From Manduca sexta (Eukaryota > Arthropoda > Insecta > Lepidoptera > Sphingidae), in the NCBI RefSeq assembly GCF_014839805.1, contig NC_051124.1, positions 7,936,001 through 8,000,000 on the forward strand: a stretch of 64,000 nucleotides of DNA. Direction: 5' to 3'. The position numbers were made by a program, and so were the translations under genes. Every line of letters begins with the position of its first letter. The first letter of the stretch is position 1. Below are positions 11,301 through 20,169 of this stretch, in pieces. The notes under the pieces are model-generated. The model saw nothing but the letters and a program-made list of their open reading frames with translations. It ran no database searches and was not told the origin of the DNA.

Positions 11301-12900
11301 GCAGGTGCTGCGCGTGGCGCGCGGCACGGGCGACACGTGGGACTCGCGCGCGCGCGCCCGCGGCGTGCCCGCCTCCTCCTCGCTCAACGGCATCGGCCTC
11401 GTGCCCGACGACCCGCCCGACCTCTACCAGGAGAACGAGGAGCTCAAGGTAACCGCAGCGTGCGATCCACGGAACGTAACGCATGCGTGAAACTAAATAT
11501 GCAATGAGCGAGCGAGAAAGAAGAGATTTGAATAGCAAAAGAAAGATGAAATGTATTTTATATAACATTTTGTGTAGCTGTGAGTTTCAGTGGAGATAAC
11601 AACGTACCCAATGTGAATGGCGCAAAGATGTAAAAGGAACATTCAAAAAATGATCTTATTCTTAAATATCAAGCTCGTGTCGAATAATAAGTTCTTCAAA
11701 TTAAAATAGACAGGAATATTATTTTTTTTTTAAAGAGTATCTGACCAGGCAGTATTAGGCTTTATAAAATATTTTTACATCAATTTGTAGGTGACAACGT
11801 AATATCAAAATTCGAAATTAACCAATGGTCATGTTCGTGACGATCTCATAAAACTGTGAACACTAACTATTAGCAAAGAATGTCTATGAACTTACTGTAA
11901 TTTTTGTTATTCCAGGAAGAAGTGCAGAAACTGGCTGCACAGATAGAGTTCATGAAGATCGTGCAAATGGAGATGCACAACCGGCACCTGAGGCCGCGCC
12001 CCGGCGGGTACTTCACGGCCAACGCCAATATGCCGGCGCCGCAGAGCCCAATGCACCCCAAAAGTGTTAACGTTTCACAAGTAAGTTTTGTGATCTCTCG
12101 TTTTCAATCTTCAATTTGATGGCAATATGAACTACTTAGATTGAGAGATAGCTCAACCAAACGACAATTTGACAGTTATATTTTTTACCTTGAAGAATAT
12201 TTATGTTAGGTTATCATAATACTATGATAACCACGAACAATAACACGATAATACTATCTGACCACGTAATCAAAACCTGCTTGGAGGTGCCACTTTTACC
12301 TTTATAATTTCAAATAAAACATATTACTATAATATACGGTTTTTTACTATGCTAACCAGGCCATCTCTATTGACCTTATAAAACGTGGTTCATACAATGC
12401 AATAGTTGTAATTTTTGGGCTTAAAGCGCGAGCAGCTAGCAGCACACAACTGGAGTGTTGAAAAAACCTATCTAAGACTATCTCACTAACTGGCATAATG
12501 AGGCCGAACCTCAGTGCGTGTTGCGCCCGCACTGTCGGATAGTGAATTCTATTGGCACCGTAGTTACCGTGTAAATGAATATGACTAATGAGACTTTCCC
12601 ATCGTCACACTCACCAATACAACTCCTGTAAGCCAGGAGCAGCAGTGGGTTGAGTTGCAAATATTAATTGTCCACTTCCCTGCATAGCAAAGTGGGCAAC
12701 AAAATAATGAACTAAGGAGGAATTTTAACATGAATGAATATGACGAAGTAGGTGTGTTGCAGGAGAGCGCGGAGTGGTCGGGCCCGGTGTGACGGGTGGC
12801 GCTGAGCGAGGCGCGCTGGCGCTGGCCGGCGCCGGGCGCGGGGCCCGCCGCGCGCCGCCTCACCACCGACCTCGACCGCCGCGTGCCCGCCTTCGTGTAG
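2130..12900 (+). CDS. GPR158-like: GPR158/GPR179-like class C orphan GPCR (CG31760-like), 15 exons, 5' incomplete
   Basis: Spliced exons: 2130-2313, 3188-3383, 3904-4062, 4224-4362, 5302-5434, 7376-7508, 7860-8013, 8632-8741, 9376-9520, 9767-9836, 10040-10178, 10581-10686, 11305-11448, 11916-12080, 12763-12900. All introns are GT-AG and every phase joins, giving 2115 nt in one frame. Residues 1-226 form a Cache-like ectodomain, about 227-315 a Cys-rich EGF-like stalk ([15 protein letters not shown]), about 316-556 seven membrane segments, and the rest a cytoplasmic tail with a short coiled coil. Order and motifs match the GPR158/GPR179 family; mammalian GPR158 is reported to bind glycine through its Cache domain and act with RGS7 at synapses. 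Glycine binding here is only inference. No start codon or signal peptide is seen, so 5' exons lie upstream. The last exon has an in-frame TGA at 12790-12792, so the product is either 668 visible residues or, with readthrough, 35 longer. Confidence 0.9.
3188..3383 (+). CDS. GPR158-like exon 2 (Cache-like ectodomain)
   Basis: The acceptor tttgtag completes a GAG codon with the previous exon and the donor is ttg|gtatgt. The peptide includes [20 protein letters not shown] and [12 protein letters not shown]. The phase-2 end is completed to TGG (Trp) by the next exon, which supports both junctions. Confidence 0.85.
3904..4062 (+). CDS. GPR158-like exon 3 (Cache-like ectodomain core)
   Basis: The acceptor is ttcgcag and the donor is gtgg|gtaaga. 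It encodes [20 protein letters not shown], an aromatic-rich stretch of the kind found in Cache sensor folds, followed by TVPVSTIRG. Phases join on both sides. Confidence 0.88.
4224..4362 (+). CDS. GPR158-like exon 4 (end of Cache-like domain)
   Basis: The acceptor is aattccag and the donor is tat|gtaagt. It encodes [20 protein letters not shown], the last beta strand pattern ([10 protein letters not shown]) usual at the end of a Cache domain, then an acidic linker and the first stalk cysteine. It ends in phase 0. Confidence 0.87.
5034..5262 (-). repeat. Interspersed repeat family A copy
   Basis: Shares blocks with copies at 25336-25560, 25561-25775, 27870-28105 and 62660-62925: a 'ggcgggtttt-acacctt' segment, 'tatccgggcggatat' and 'tcgactgacgagagatgatta'. 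It lies in intron 4 of the GPR158-like gene, ending about 40 bp before the exon 5 acceptor. The class is unknown (SINE-like or MITE-like). Confidence 0.7.
5302..5434 (+). CDS. GPR158-like exon 5 (EGF-like stalk)
   Basis: The acceptor ttattgcag lies about 40 bp after an interspersed repeat that ends near 5262, and the donor is gaag|gtactg. It encodes [17 protein letters not shown], an EGF-like Cys pattern typical of the juxtamembrane stalk of this family. Phase 0 in, phase 1 out. Confidence 0.88.
5836..6366. mobile_element. Non-autonomous DNA element with about 20-bp inverted ends
   Basis: The left end (agaagagtgcgttcggctaa) and the reverse complement of the right end (agaaggtgcgttcgggtaaa) match closely, bounding about 530 bp in intron 5 of the GPR158-like gene. 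The interior contains an unremarkable 136-codon open frame on the minus strand that resembles no family I know. Target duplication is unclear. Confidence 0.45.
6454..6762 (+). repeat. LINE-tail-like repeat, copy 1
   Basis: About 300 bp nearly identical to 33161-33458, from 'gctagtgaaaggctggtagg' to 'gataaataaagtattttatttt' and a (tatttt)n tail. The AATAAA and low-complexity tail suggest the 3' end of a non-LTR element, as does the position of copy 2 after a reverse-transcriptase fragment. It lies in intron 5 of the GPR158-like gene. Confidence 0.7.
7376..7508 (+). CDS. GPR158-like exon 6 (Cys-rich stalk before TM1)
   Basis: The acceptor is attgtag and the donor is tcg|gtaatc. It encodes [19 protein letters not shown], a dense Cys cluster, then NWPFR just before TM1. 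Phases join to the exons either side. The preceding intron (5435-7375) holds an inverted-terminal-repeat element and a LINE-tail-like repeat. Confidence 0.9.
7734..7796. repeat. 63-bp near-perfect palindrome
   Basis: The arms 7734-7764 and 7766-7796 are exact 31-nt reverse complements around a single T. It lies in intron 6 of the GPR158-like gene, 64 bp before exon 7. A diverged direct copy of part of the arm (ttcatttctatttatataag) precedes it at 7711-7730. Confidence 0.9.
7860..8013 (+). CDS. GPR158-like exon 7 (TM1-TM2)
   Basis: The acceptor is gattgcag and the donor is gag|gtaatt. It encodes two hydrophobic helices, [20 protein letters not shown] and [16 protein letters not shown], separated by a basic loop ([11 protein letters not shown]). 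A 63-bp near-perfect palindrome lies 64 bp upstream in the intron. Confidence 0.9.
8632..8741 (+). CDS. GPR158-like exon 8 (TM3)
   Basis: The acceptor is atttacag and the donor is tggag|gtaact. It encodes TM3 with [20 protein letters not shown] then MKTWR. The Cys before the Trp is placed for the conserved TM3-ECL2 disulphide of class C receptors. The final codon AG|A (Arg) is completed in the next exon. Confidence 0.9.
8941..9236 (+). repeat. Interspersed repeat family C copy (ctatctccataccaaatttc type)
   Basis: Contains 'cccagggtcttaaactatct' and 'ccataccaaatttcat', shared with copies at 30838-31020 and 62028-62235 and, inverted, at 16729-16860. These decayed repeats end near 'aacaactttgttttatata'. 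The copy lies in intron 8 of the GPR158-like gene. Confidence 0.65.
9247..9345 (+). repeat. Short repeat D, copy 1
   Basis: 'cacatttatgca', 'tatatgttgg', 'ttccctt-cggataatttca' and 'cgtcgcca' recur in the same order at 11117-11208. Both copies are in introns of the GPR158-like gene, each directly upstream of an exon. Confidence 0.55.
9376..9520 (+). CDS. GPR158-like exon 9 (ICL2-TM4)
   Basis: The acceptor is attttcag and the donor is gaggaa|gtaagt. It encodes the basic loop [20 protein letters not shown] and TM4 ([20 protein letters not shown]). The intron just before it holds two interspersed repeats (8941-9236 and 9247-9345), the second ending about 30 bp short of the acceptor. Confidence 0.9.
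9767..9836 (+). CDS. GPR158-like exon 10 (extracellular loop 2)
   Basis: The acceptor is tatttttag and the donor is atag|gtaagt. This 70-nt microexon-sized block encodes [20 protein letters not shown], including the ECL2 Cys (KQCTYNWWD) that should pair with TM3. Confidence 0.88.
10040..10178 (+). CDS. GPR158-like exon 11 (TM5-TM6)
   Basis: The acceptor is tttttccag and the donor is ttcca|gtaagt. It encodes [20 protein letters not shown] and then [19 protein letters not shown]. The split codon CA|T joins as His to the next exon. Confidence 0.9.
10581..10686 (+). CDS. GPR158-like exon 12 (TM7)
   Basis: The acceptor is tattacag and the donor is ccaaag|gtaagt. It encodes [20 protein letters not shown] and [15 protein letters not shown], the class C TM7 with a terminal PK that marks the membrane exit. 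The real frame is not the one giving the longest open reading frame across this interval. Confidence 0.9.
11117..11208 (+). repeat. Short repeat D, copy 2
   Basis: A diverged second copy of the 9247-9345 repeat (ccgcatttatgca, tatgttatgttgg, ccctttcggaaaatttca). It lies about 100 bp before exon 13. The class is unknown. Confidence 0.55.
11305..11448 (+). CDS. GPR158-like exon 13 (cytoplasmic tail, GC-rich)
   Basis: The donor is ctcaag|gtaacc. Five AG dinucleotides follow the C-rich tract at 11243-11260; only cggcag|GTG at 11304/11305 fits phase 0, so that start was chosen. The peptide includes [20 protein letters not shown] and [20 protein letters not shown]. Third codon positions are almost all G or C, unlike the membrane-spanning exons. 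Confidence 0.82.
11916..12080 (+). CDS. GPR158-like exon 14 (tail coiled coil)
   Basis: The acceptor is ttattccag and the donor is tcacaa|gtaagt. It encodes [20 protein letters not shown], a short amphipathic heptad segment that continues from the NEELK end of exon 13, then [12 protein letters not shown] and a Pro-rich linker. It is 55 codons long, phase 0 at both ends. Confidence 0.88.
12763..12900 (+). CDS. GPR158-like last exon with an internal in-frame TGA
   Basis: The acceptor is gtgttgcag. Nine codons (ESAEWSGPV) precede TGA at 12790-12792, followed in the same frame by CGG and a further 34 sense codons including [20 protein letters not shown] and [15 protein letters not shown], then TAG at 12898-12900. 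The 3' part has the same GC-rich codon use as exons 13-14, so it looks like real coding sequence. The TGA could be leaky (TGA followed by C), a mutation, an assembly error, or skipped by an in-frame alternative acceptor (GAG at 12808-12810). Confidence 0.7.
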
Positions 12901-15900
12901 CCACCACGCGCCGCACACCACACACCACACGGTGGGGGAACTTAGACAATTCACTTAGTCCGGGGCAAACCACTGTATATTTCTTCGCATCTAAATAATA
13001 TGTTGTTGTATGAAATGGTTTACAGTCTAAAATTATATGAAATATTGATGACATCTGTCTAGTCCACAACCTTACCAAACTTGAAATTCTGATTACATTA
13101 GTATTACCATTTATACATTCAATTTCATATATCTATCCATCATCGGCGAAAAATAATTCTCTGGTATAATATGTGTTTGTTGTATTAGTCTGGTTCAAAA
13201 TTGTGTGACCCATGTTATAAACATGCACATTTCTCGTTTGTATACCGCCTTTATGTTTTAAGATACGATAGTATAGCATATATAATGTAGATCAATTACA
13301 GTGCGGGCACGTTAGCACTCACAGTAATATACATAGTATGTTGAAAAATAATATCTATTATTACAATTTGTGATAGGTTGTATCGTTTTTACAATTCTTC
13401 CAATGTCAAGTTTGAAAAGCAGAAGACACATGCTATATGTATGTGAAAAAAAATTCTGGCCGAGTGAATATGAAACAAAATTAATGTATAAAAATGGAAT
13501 AAGAAGAAAAAAGGAATCTTGAATAGAAAAAATTCAAGATATTACCATTATTGAAGGGACAGATACCCAGATGTCAATAAACCATCATGCTATATTCTAT
13601 TATTTTGACATTATTTTATATAGCGACTGAAGTATATTAATTCACAGAAACTGCACTCCCCAGCTTTTGAATGTTGTATGCATCAGCTTTCAACGATTGC
13701 ATGAATAAAAATATGTAATACATATTTCACTATGAACAAATTAATTTCTTGGAAGAGTTTTTCAATTGAATTAATTTTGTAAGTATTGGCAATATTTTAT
13801 TTATCTTAGTCTTTTCTTCTCAATTATATGTGTAGTACGCCAAAGAATTTCATTTTTTGTAAGTACTTTTTATAGATCATTTTATTTACAAGAAACTTTA
13901 ATTATAGTTATCTTGTATTAATGTGCATTCTATGAATGTTTTTTTTAACACATATATATCAAAATAATTTAATTGATATTTAACTGATAAAGTAACATTT
14001 AAAATACTCATGGAAGATTGATAATCAGTCAACATATATATGCACCTAAAGTGATCTCTCTGAATTTTATTATTTTAATTTGTTTGTTGTGTAAATCAGA
14101 TATGAGTTATGTTTTTTTATGCTATATTACACATCTCTTTGTCGTTTCTTTAAGATTGACACTCACACCAAAACTCCTAAGTAGTTTGTGATCTTTAGGT
14201 CTGAAGTTTTGCAAATGGACCAGATTTCAAAAATTTTACTAAAATTCAAAAAATCTTTACTCAGGACCACATAAACTGTATTCTGACATAATAGGTATTA
14301 TATCATTTAGTTAATTATGAATACTTTTATTAAAATGTTATATTTTAATTACTTTTTAGACACTTACGTAGGTCAATGACTTTAATGATCCAAGGCAAAA
14401 CTATGGCCCTTGTAGCCCATATATATATATTTTTTTTATATATAAAAAGGTTGAGTGTGGCTCCTTTATTCTGTTAAAAAAACATTTGTGGTTGAATGTT
14501 AATCTAATATTAGGTTCATAATTATATGTTAACCTTTAAATTAAAACATATTGTGTATTTGCTTTTACATTTGGAGTGATAATGTGTTTGTTACAAAAAT
14601 ATTGCAGTTGTACCACATTTAATGCTAGTCATATATTATGTAATAGCAACAATTACATATTGATACTTGGTTAGTGAGTATTTTATGGACATAATATAAT
14701 AAATAGTAATGTTTTCTGTTCCATATAAATTAATACTGTGAATATACCATGCACTATTTGTGTAAAAACAGTGACTAGAAATTAAAAATGTATACTTATG
14801 TAACAGTTTGCAGTATATGCATACATCTTACAAATTCTTGCTAAAAAGTAACATTTGTATTACTTGTTTTGTAAATTTTACAATAATTGCAATGTCATAC
14901 ATTCTTCTTTTTGCTTGCTTCAATACAACAATGGCAAACCAGTGAAAATTATATATAAAACCGTGTTTGTACTTAATTAGCATAGACAATAAAGTGGCAA
15001 TGTTTTAATTACTTTATTATATCAAAAAAAGGTAATTTATAATAAAATAGTTTAATTATTCAGTACATTCAGTTGTCAAAGATCTTTAGTTTGTACTATC
15101 ATCTTAATATAAGTTGTATTATAGATATAAGATTGTGATTATCCATTTGTATATTACTAGATGTAATAAATTGTAAATAACAAATGAAGCAAAGCATCAA
15201 TTCTAAAATGTTGTACATAAAACCATTAGAAATTATTTATCAAATTACAATGTTTTAATTATTTTATTTTACCTGTGATAATTATAATTAATGCAGTTAA
15301 AATAACTGTTATGTTAGTCATCTTACCTCATGCTTAAATTGTGATAGATTTGTTTAAATACTCCATGATGCATGTGTATATTCAATTATGTTTAATTCTA
15401 CATTAAAATTAAAAAATTAACAATGTTTGAAAATTGTTACCATTTTATATACTTTACAATTATATATAAGCATGAATAACTATACTCTTTTCACAATAAA
15501 AATCTGTGTGTTTAGAAACAATTATTTTTCATTTTTGGCTTAAAGGTAGAACAACAAAAATTGTGTTGTTCATAAAACTGCGTGCATTATGGATATTAGA
15601 TAATTCCTCTTATTTGTGTTACACGGTAAGTTTGAGCTCATTTTTTTTTACAAGTGATTGTTACCAAATATTAAATAATATGTAATGGATATGGTCACTT
15701 GTCATTAAGCTTTTTATTAAGTTGACTGCATAATAGTGGTTAAGTATTTAAAAATATATATATTGTAAGTAAATGTTTAGTTGAATAAATCAAAAGCAGT
15801 ATCTATTACTCAAAGTATCTATACTTATATGTAAATATTGATTTTCAACATAACCAAGATTAGAGAAAAATTTTGATTGTTATTAGTGGCATTAGGTACA

Positions 15901-16728
15901 GAATTAAGAAATAAAGTGAAATACATACTCGATTATGTGTATATCTATAATATTAGTGGAGATTATTAAATGCTTTGTTCAATTAGTTACAAGTACCAAG
16001 ATTTTGTGAAGCCAATTTTATTTATTAGTTAGTAGTATGTGAATAATGAATGTGATACCAAATAAATGTTAAATAGTCATAACAATATAATGATAGCATA
16101 ATCAAATCTATTATTGTGTACTTCTCATTTGTAAAATACATTTTATGTGCCAATTTTTAAACTTCTGAATTATTGTAAAGTTTTGACTGTTTTATTTTGT
16201 GATTAAAACCTACAATGTAGTCAATAAGGTGTAATTGTAATTGGATGTTAAATATTTGATGTAACAAGTGTTGTTATCTGGAATCCAGTTATAGATGAAT
16301 TTTGTGTAAGTTCTGTTTTTACATTAAAATAAAAAGTGACTGTTTACAATATTTTATTTCATGGGGAAAACTATTCTATTGGATAATGTCTACAATCAGC
16401 TTATAAACATTATTTGCTTTGTTGAACAGCTTATAGAACTAAGCAAAGCAAAATATAATAGATAAAAAAAAGTTTGTTAACATGTTTTTAAGATTTCAAG
16501 ACAATAAGATAAAGTAATTTCAAAAACTATATGCGCCGGCTTGTTATTGGCCTATCTACTGTATTCATTTCATCCTATATTTGTTTGTTTTTGATAATAG
16601 TGAGCCAACCAAATATAATAAAATAAATTAAAGTTAATTTATACAGTGAATCCTTTCAAATTACAAAACAGTCTCTTGCTGTGTCTCACCAGTCTAAACA
16701 TGATAAATTTAATAAATACATTGTGATT
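12901..16728 (+). other. AT-rich tract after the receptor stop: probable 3' UTR and intergenic DNA
   Basis: No coding exon or recognisable repeat was seen over about 3.8 kb, unusual in this repeat-laden window. AATAAA signals lie at 13576-13581, 14988-14993, 15495-15500 and 16328-16333. TGTAAATA motifs (for example in 'ttgtaaataacaa' near 15170 and 'tatgtaaatattg' near 15830) resemble Pumilio sites. A long neuronal-type 3' UTR is plausible, but the true end is not determined. Confidence 0.45.
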
Positions 16729-16860
16729 AAATTTGGTATGGAGATTCTTTAAAACCCTGGAAGGATAAAGGCTACTTTTTATCCCAAGAATCAATATATA
16801 GTACAACTTAGATCCCTAAAAAACTGATGTGTGCCATCACAAGCAAAAGCTAGTAGTAAA
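16729..16860 (-). repeat. Interspersed repeat family C copy, inverted
   Basis: Read on the minus strand it contains 'ctagcttttgcttgtgatgg', 'gggataaaaagtagccttta' and 'tctccataccaaattt', the same order as at 8941-9236. It lies just downstream of the Mis12 gene's polyadenylation signal. Confidence 0.65.
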
Positions 16861-16908
16861 CAATTTGAAAACTCAATAATGTAGCATTCTTAATACACTT
16901 AGTTTGTC

Positions 16909-16914
16909 TTTATT
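16909..16914 (-). terminator. Candidate polyadenylation signal of Mis12
   Basis: TTTATT on the + strand reads AATAAA on the minus strand, about 130 bp past the Mis12 stop codon. It is the nearest canonical signal downstream. Confidence 0.5.
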
Positions 16915-17044
16915 CCCAAATAATTGATCAAATTTAAACAACCTTAACTGAGTGGGTTATATCGCAAATTACTAAAAGCAGTGTTATATTCAACAGTAAT
17001 TATAAGAGAAGAAATATTAGTTCATTAAACAAAAGGCAATATAA

Positions 17045-17662
17045 TTAGTCTTTAAAAATTTCAGAATCATGTTTTTTCATGAAAGAAACACTTGCACACA
17101 AAAACTGAGTTTCAGTCTGGAGTGATCTCATAATTTCATTATTGTCTGTATTTTTAAAAACTAAATCTAAAGCTTCCAAATCTCTTTTGGCAGTCTCGCA
17201 CATTTTCTCTACAGAGGATAATTCCTCTTCTTCAGCATTAAGCAAAGCTTCCATCAACGCACCTCTTTCAACTCGTTTTCTAAGGGCGGCTACTTCTTCT
17301 TTCAACTGTGAGTAATCTGCATCTGATATTTGATCAATCTGGCACTCGTTTTCTGGCAACAGCGTGTTTGGAGGAATTTTTAGAACACGTTCAATTTCTT
17401 CATCAATTATTTCCAGTGACGGGCCTGCGCGCTCGCAGTACAGTCTTATTAGTTTATCGCAAGACCGTGTCAACGTAACCTTGTCTGTATCATTTAAAGC
17501 CAGAGTTTCTTGCAAATAATCCTCCATGTCTTTTACTCCAGCAGTAATTTTTTGCTCGATCATATTTCGCATAGCAATTTTTAGCCGTTGTGCCCCAAAC
17601 CCAAAGTGCTGCGTCTCGTATTCTTCGTCGGTACCACCACTCCAAGGCTTAGTTTTGATCAT
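17045..17662 (-). CDS. Mis12: Mis12 kinetochore complex subunit
   Basis: An intact 205-codon single-exon frame, the same length as the human protein. Mis12 pairs with Nnf1 in the four-subunit Mis12 complex that links inner centromere proteins to Ndc80 and Knl1 at the outer kinetochore. The family signature is clear: YETQHFGFGAQ near residues 15-25 and RVLKIPPNTLLPENE near 92-106, both aligning with equivalent vertebrate segments. Residues about 115-190 are charged and heptad-like (LKEEVAALRKRVERGALMEA), as expected for the helical stalk. The first ATG was chosen: it has A at -3 and gives a short N-terminal lead of about 14 residues before the signature. No frameshift. Lepidoptera have holocentric chromosomes and are reported to lack CENP-A and CENP-C, so this complex must dock differently there. 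Confidence 0.9.
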   Translation of the reverse strand: MIKTKPWSGGTDEEYETQHFGFGAQRLKIAMRNMIEQKITAGVKDMEDYLQETLALNDTDKVTLTRSCDKLIRLYCERAGPSLEIIDEEIERVLKIPPNTLLPENECQIDQISDADYSQLKEEVAALRKRVERGALMEALLNAEEEELSSVEKMCETAKRDLEALDLVFKNTDNNEIMRSLQTETQFLCASVSFMKKHDSEIFKD

Positions 17663-19132
17663 TTTATATTGTTGTTGTTAACGAAACTTTAATAGTAGTA
17701 TAATGTTTAAAAAAACTGATAATTATATTTACAAATCACAACGTTTACACCACTCACAACGGAAAACTTTTAAATATAAGTAGCAGCCGCTTACAACACA
17801 GTTGACAGCAGAAAATTTACAGACTTGACAGATGACATTGATTTTTTTTTCTTCGGCCTTAGAGGACAGGCTATGGTCTTACGACCATACTGCCTACTCT
17901 TACGTATCAGTTGACATTAAACCGATCACTGCTGCATAGACTGACATTCGAGTAGTAAAGATGATTTCAGACTTGACACGTAATATTATAATAAAAAAAG
18001 AATAACCTAAAATCACCAAAATACAGAAATGACTCCTGGCTCGGCATTTTTACAAGCTTTTTTTATTTTATAATTTTGTAACAAAAAATAATGAAATGCG
18101 TTATAAGTGTAGGGCCTTTTAAACAACAAGATCTTGGCAAAAAATAAAAAGAAGTTAATGAAATATTTATGTTTTCAATATGTACAGAGGAAAACGTGAA
18201 GTTTTACCATTTAGAAATTCGAAAATCTTATGAATAATTATTTTAGTCCTTACATTAATAACATCAACATTATTTTAGGATATTGAAAAAGCAGAGCACG
18301 TGCGATTTTTGTGGAATAGCTAGATCTGTAAAAAACCGATCCTATCGATAAAATGGAATGATTTTACGATATTTTGTTTGGATTCTATAGTTATACATTA
18401 CTAATGAGAAGACAACGGTTCACAATTACATGGATAATATTTATACTTCTTAAACTATTATTTATCTATGTAAATAATTAAATTCAAACCTGAAATTTTC
18501 ATTCTTTCTTACCCTAGAAAAAGTTTATTCAGATTATTTTCACGAATGCAAATGTGCGATATGACTGAGGTTGCTCCGCACCAGGGTGGAGATAATGCAT
18601 ATTATCGATTTATATATAAGTTGATATTGAGATATTGACATTTGATTCACTATATTTAAATTCCTGAACCCCTAGCAACACTACATCTGTCAAATTACTC
18701 CATGGAATTAAAAACTCCGCACTATATTACAGATTTACTGACATTTCTAGAAAGTCTACTACGCAACATGTAAGTAGGTACCTAGTTTTATGCCGGACTT
18801 TTACATTCGTTTTACCGTTTCTGATTTCAAAATTGAATGCAGTACGCTTCGGATCCCTTACAAAACGATGTTACCTCACACACATCCTGAATTTTTTCGT
18901 GTGTGTAAGAAAATAATCTAATGCTCCATGGTGGTCTAGCTTTTTTTATAACATTGCGTTGGAATGAGCCTTTCAGAATCTGAATTCCATCTATAGATTT
19001 AATATACAATTCCGGATGTATAAGTACTGCCTGGGGCAAAAAATATCTATTACATCCCTACAATTTAATTGACTTAAAAAAGGAGTTCCTCTTTACCCGA
19101 TTACCCGATTAATGCGCTAATTATAAACTGAC
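17663..19132. other. Upstream flank of Mis12, no gene seen
   Basis: 17700-17830 probably holds the Mis12 promoter; no TATA box is obvious. Near 17865-17910 there is a small imperfect hairpin (ctatggtc-tta-cgaccata) within a T-run-bearing segment that looks repeat-derived. The remainder is AT-rich with no supported exon. Confidence 0.35.
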
Positions 19133-19437
19133 CCCCTTATTCACAGTCGTTATTTATCTAAGGACGGAGCATTGCTGTGATAACCAATCTATTTCTCAGC
19201 TTTGTATATCTCACAACTTGCTATTTGTTCAGCTTTGTTTATCTGACAGCTTGCTGTTTGTTCAGCTTTGTTTATCTGACAGCCAACTAGATTTAAAAGT
19301 TGTATCTCAATATTAGCCAATCACAACGGCCCTATGTCTACGCATTGCGAAGCCTGCCATGCCGTCAGCACTGAGAAACAGACTTGTTATCACAGCAATG
19401 CTCCGTCCCTAGATAAATAACGTTTATGAATAAGGGC
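19133..19437. mobile_element. MITE with about 50-bp inverted ends and internal tandem repeat
   Basis: The left end (ccccttattcacag...gagcattgctgtgataac) and the right end (gttatcacagcaatgctc...tgaataaggg) are inverted copies over about 50 bp with few mismatches. Inside, 19196-19283 holds two and a half copies of a 33-bp unit (ctttgtttatctgacagctt). TGA flanks both ends (ctga before, tgat after), compatible with a 3-bp target duplication but weak evidence. Confidence 0.7.
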
Positions 19438-20169
19438 GTGATTTTGTAAGTTTTTTGTGTGTCGTGATTGGCATAGCTTCATGATGATTATATATATTAT
19501 GTAGATTTCAATATAATAATCTATCGATATCAGCCGATACTTGCGGGTATTATAATAATTTTTAAGATAAAATTATAATAGATATTATTCTAGCTACGTA
19601 AGTATTTGTACCACCGATGTTTTAATCATTTCCACCCTCTGTATACAAATTTGTCTTGTTTCTTATATTTACGGTGTACAATAAAGTTTTAAATAAATAA
19701 ATACTTAAGTACTAATAATTTACTAACGTTTAAATAATAGGCAAATAACTAATTTTAAAAACTATATCATAACATTAATATTTATACATTTTTAGACTAG
19801 GTACTAGATATTAAATGTAGGTAAATATTAAACTTCCACAACGTATCAAAAGTACTTACCTACTTGCCTTTTCAACGACTTATAGACATTTTCAGTAATA
19901 TTGTTAGCATTTACACGAACATTTTGTTATGTGTTATTGTTCTATATGAAGGGAAAATCTTTTAACACAATAGAATTATGAATTCAGAATTTCTCCAACG
20001 ATCATTACAGTTTCTCTGAGTATTTTTTACTTATTAAGTATCAATAATTTCTTATTTGTAAAAAGAAACCTGACCTTTTATGTTATCCGGTTTTGTTACA
20101 GAACTTCGAGTTCGAGATTAGTTTAGGTACACTTAGTAACATTGTTTATGTAAAATTAAAATAACAGTA

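Noticed and set aside
11278..11304. Exon 13 starting at the ATG at 11278 or after earlier AGs
   Set aside because: None of the AGs at 11268, 11275, 11283 or 11287 leaves phase 0. Only the cag at 11302-11304 does.
12712..12954. Minus-strand and alternative-frame open frames over the last receptor exon
   Set aside because: They arise from GC-rich codons read antisense. The + strand frame is supported by phase and splice continuity.
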